In this document: positions 61,481 to 64,000 of the stretch, piece after piece | Layout of the letters: every line of letters starts with the position of its first letter | Numbering within the stretch: the stretch's first letter is position 1 | Origin: Cornus controversa | Taxonomy: Eukaryota; Streptophyta; Magnoliopsida; Cornales; Cornaceae | DNA: 64,000 nt | Reading direction: 5' to 3' | Assembly: GCA_026545225.1 (NCBI GenBank) | Contig: CM048845.1 | Span: 84,905,033-84,969,032 of the forward strand | The notes under the pieces: model-generated | The model's database searches: none | What the model was told of the DNA's origin: nothing | What the model saw: the letters and a program-made list of their open reading frames with translations, nothing else | Made by a program: the position numbers and the translations under genes

Positions 61481-61712
61481 AATTACATAAAAGAACCAAA
61501 ATACCCTAATGATACTTTCTATATACATTTTTACTCCATTACAAATCAATTGCTATTATACATAGGTCAAATTTATATTGGTCGAATCTATTTAACAAAT
61601 CAGGGGTATTAAAAATTACTGAAGGATATATATATATATAGGTCAAATTTATACAAAATAGACAAGCAAAAATTTATTAAAAACATTTATCCCTTTTCAT
61701 GACAACTCCATT

Positions 61713-62276
61713 CAAGCTACTAGGGGTGCACACGGTATGGTTCTCCACGGTTTTTGGTGGAATCGGAACCGGAACCGTTACCAACGGTTCCTGATTTTCG
61801 AAACCGGAACCGTTAAGGGTTGGAACTGTGAGGAACCGAATCGCGGTTCTCGGTTCGGTTCCAGTTCCAAACCGCGGTTCCTTAGGATTTTTTTTTTTTA
61901 ATGAAACTTGAAAATACAAAATATATATATATATATTCATTAAATAAATGTGAGACGTACAATCTAAAAATGGCACCCTATATATATATAATTATTATAT
62001 TATATTATATAATATATATATATACATTACATATAATAATTATATATAATGTATATATATTATATATAATAATTATATTATAATATAATTATTATATATA
62101 TACACATTTAATATAAAATGGTTCCGGTTCGGTTCCAAGGAACCGTTACCCCCAACAGTTCCGGTTCTGGTATGGTTCTACTGGTCTTGGAACCGAAACC
62201 GGAACCGTAGCAACGATTCGGTACGGTTCCCCTCGGTTCCTGTTCCGACAGTTCTTTGTGCACCCCTACAAGCTAC
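61713..62276. mobile_element. hAT MITE (cggttcc-rich) with perfect 8-bp target duplication
   Basis: The element is 61721-62268 (548 bp), starting TAGGGGTGCACA and ending TGTGCACCCCTA. It is filled with ggaaccg/cggttcc words and a TA-rich centre (61920-62110). Both flanks are caagctac (61713-61720 and 62269-62276). No transposase. Confidence 0.92.
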
Positions 62277-63235
62277 AATGATTTTATTTATAATTCTAGA
62301 AAGTAGATAAAATACAATCCCTCAACTCTAATTAACATAGGCTTAATAGTTCCTTCAAAATGGATAAAAAATTAGCAAATTAACATTCAAAATATTTCAC
62401 ACAATTGCATAAAACATTCCTATGCAACCTTCATAAAAAAAATTCTCATTCAGTATATTTTTCTTTTCTTTTTTTTAAGCTATTATAGATAAAAACATTC
62501 CAAAAGAACTTGTTACCAATTAGCAACATCTTCCTATCTTTCCCTCTTAAGCAAATGAACAATAAAAGGAAACACAGTTCACTGTTTGGTTTCTGAAAAA
62601 AAATATTATAAAATAGAGGGAAAAGATTAAAAAAAAAATTCAAATTAGATTATCCATTACTTGTAACTCAATTCAGCAAGATAGTTGGTTTAATTGAATT
62701 GAGCTTCTCAGTTTTTGGGAGCCCAATACAACATTAATAAACCAAAGCAAAGAACTTCCTTTATTTTGCTCAATTATCTCAGCAACTAACCAAACAGAGG
62801 GTTTCATGCAACGAACAGACCAAGAATGACCAGAACTCAAAAGCCTTAAATTCAAATGAGAGAAACAAAAACAAAGAAAATTAAAATAAAGATAGAAAGA
62901 GTGAAACATGAATACATGATGGATACGCTAGTGGAGATCTAAGTCAGAAGTGGTCAACAAAGGCATTGAGATTGGAGAGAGTGTGAAACTTAAACAATGC
63001 ATGGGTCTGATCAGCATTGCCAAGAGGCCTCCCACTAAGCTCACCATTGTCACCATCGTCACTTATCACCAACGTCGATGATAATCTATTGATTAAAAAC
63101 TCCGTTTCTCTACTGGAATTGGCAAAAATAAAATAAGAGAGAGAGAGAGAGAACGGAAGCATTGGTTGTACAATCAGAGAGACAGTTTGGTCCTTTTGTA
63201 AAATTGATATTTTTTATTATATTACATCAACAAAG
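62277..63235. other. Gene-free region
   Basis: A 72-codon minus-strand frame (63162-62944) starts within a CT-rich stretch, and its product has no recognised relatives. It could be an exon of an unseen gene, but nothing supports that. The rest holds nothing recognisable. Confidence 0.4.
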
Positions 63236-63440
63236 TGGGGTGTTTTGGACTTTAAAAGGAGGGTGTATTCAATTAGAATGTTAAAGAATTTTAAAAGACT
63301 TTAAAAGTCTGGGTGTATACAATCCAGACTTTTATAGACTTTTAAAGAGTCCATACAAATCTGGTTGTATTAAATTAGAATTTTTAAAAAGTCTACAAGA
63401 GTCTAGGGTATTCAAAAAGTCAGTAGATTTTGAAGGATTT
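63236..63440. repeat. MITE-like internal repeats (gggtgtattcaat type)
   Basis: The words gtgta(t/c)(t/a)caat.(t/c)agA and gacttttaaa(a/g)a recur three times in direct or reversed form: 63264-63300, 63309-63345 and 63363-63400. This resembles the inside of a small DNA transposon, but its ends are not clear. Confidence 0.45.
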
Positions 63441-63467
63441 CATTAAGTGGTGGATTTGATGGTGGAA

Positions 63468-63477
63468 TGTATAAATA
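63468..63477 (+). promoter_or_regulatory. Possible TATA box for a gene starting at the right edge
   Basis: tgtataaatacc is followed 60-90 bases later by a CT-rich leader-like stretch and a splice-donor-like ctcaag|gtacac at 63566. No coding exon is visible before the window ends, so this is only a candidate. Confidence 0.3.
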
Positions 63478-63670
63478 CCGAAGCCCACAACAAATCTAAC
63501 ATTTCCTCCATAGATTTTGGTGGACTTCTTTTTTGCAGAATTCGAACAACTTTTCTCCATCTCAAGGTACACTCTTTTTCTCTCTCTTGGTTTTTCTCTT
63601 TATCTCTTCTCAGATTCTCTCTCTTTCTATCGGATTAGGAAATTTTGTAAAACTCGAGTTTCTAGGCAAG

Positions 63671-63840
63671 TTAATTAATCTCTCACAGTATGGGAGAGAT
63701 TAATTAATCTACACTATTTGTTAGGGATCAATCCTTTAAACCACAGAGATTGATCATGAAGTCCAATTAATAATCCAATATAACATAGGTTCTAGGTTCT
63801 CCAATTATATATCTAATGATATAACCTAGACCCTATAAGT
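63671..63840. repeat. Cluster of stem-loops at the right edge
   Basis: ttaattaatctctc (63671-63684) pairs perfectly with gagagattaattaa (63694-63707) across a 9-base loop. Next, gatcaatc (about 63727) pairs with gattgatc (about 63749), and ataggttctagg (about 63786) pairs with cctagaccctat (about 63826) with mismatches. Confidence 0.6.
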
Positions 63841-64000
63841 AAAGTTTGTACTTTTTTCTTTCATAATGTGCGATTGAAACTGAGAAAAGGTTGATATGCA
63901 ATTTGTGTTCATCAAGTGAGTTACTTTATTATCCCCGCTCTTTCTTAGGATATTTGCAATACATAAATATTTTTAGACAATATATCAAATGATAGATTAT

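Noticed and set aside
62944-63162. 72-codon minus-strand frame
   Set aside because: The start lies in a CT repeat, there are no family matches, and there are no adjoining exons.

Overview
This window is nuclear DNA from a flowering plant, most likely a eudicot. It is AT-rich and full of transposons and TA microsatellites, and its few genes have spliced exons. The gene models match plant families: a phospholipid N-methyltransferase, a TAG-type DNA-3-methyladenine glycosylase and a WRKY40-like factor. I see no operons, bacterial genes or CRISPR arrays, and the species cannot be named from the sequence.

Layout. Positions 1-14.5 kb are a nest of LTR retrotransposons. A minus-strand Ty3/gypsy element (3608-13763) keeps both long LTRs, a primer-binding site, a gag with two zinc knuckles, the protease and the first residues of reverse transcriptase. 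The rest of pol is missing, and a different 1.43-kb LTR-like repeat sits in its place. The same repeat also lies inside the 5' LTR and at the left edge of the window. A TRIM element (1111-1616) and an LTR/PBS/gag-start fragment of another gypsy element (13855-14454) flank the nest.

Positions 15.5-37 kb are the gene-bearing core. PLMT (two exons, 15564-19888, +) makes phosphatidylcholine precursors. Its 3.8-kb intron holds a hAT MITE and a Mutator-like element carrying a nearly intact N-terminal piece of a DUF639-family gene. Two long-TIR elements follow (21.0-22.8 kb). Next is a five-exon TAG-family glycosylase (23286-31934, +) with a one-base frameshift in exon 1; its 5.4-kb intron 1 is filled with LINE, Stowaway-like and Mutator-like debris. 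A WRKY40-type gene (36672-34895, -) with five exons looks intact and has a tandem W-box in its promoter.

Positions 37-64 kb contain no gene I can support. They hold a 208-bp exact tandem duplication; a roughly 4.6-kb Helitron with an AT-rich tandem array and a decayed RPA70-like gene; a Mutator-like element; the 3' end of a gypsy element whose 3' UTR carries repeated short palindromes; LTR-derived, CCA-rich sequence; a gypsy LTR on the plus strand; a small Helitron; and two hAT MITEs with perfect 8-bp target-site duplications. The right edge has a possible promoter/5' UTR and a cluster of stem-loops.

The three genes are not functionally linked. PLMT acts in lipid synthesis at the ER, TAG in base-excision repair, and WRKY40-type factors in defence and ABA signalling. 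I found no clearly new biological system. The best leads are the gene-capturing element in the PLMT intron, the RPA-bearing Helitron, the palindrome array in the gypsy 3' UTR and the TAG frameshift.
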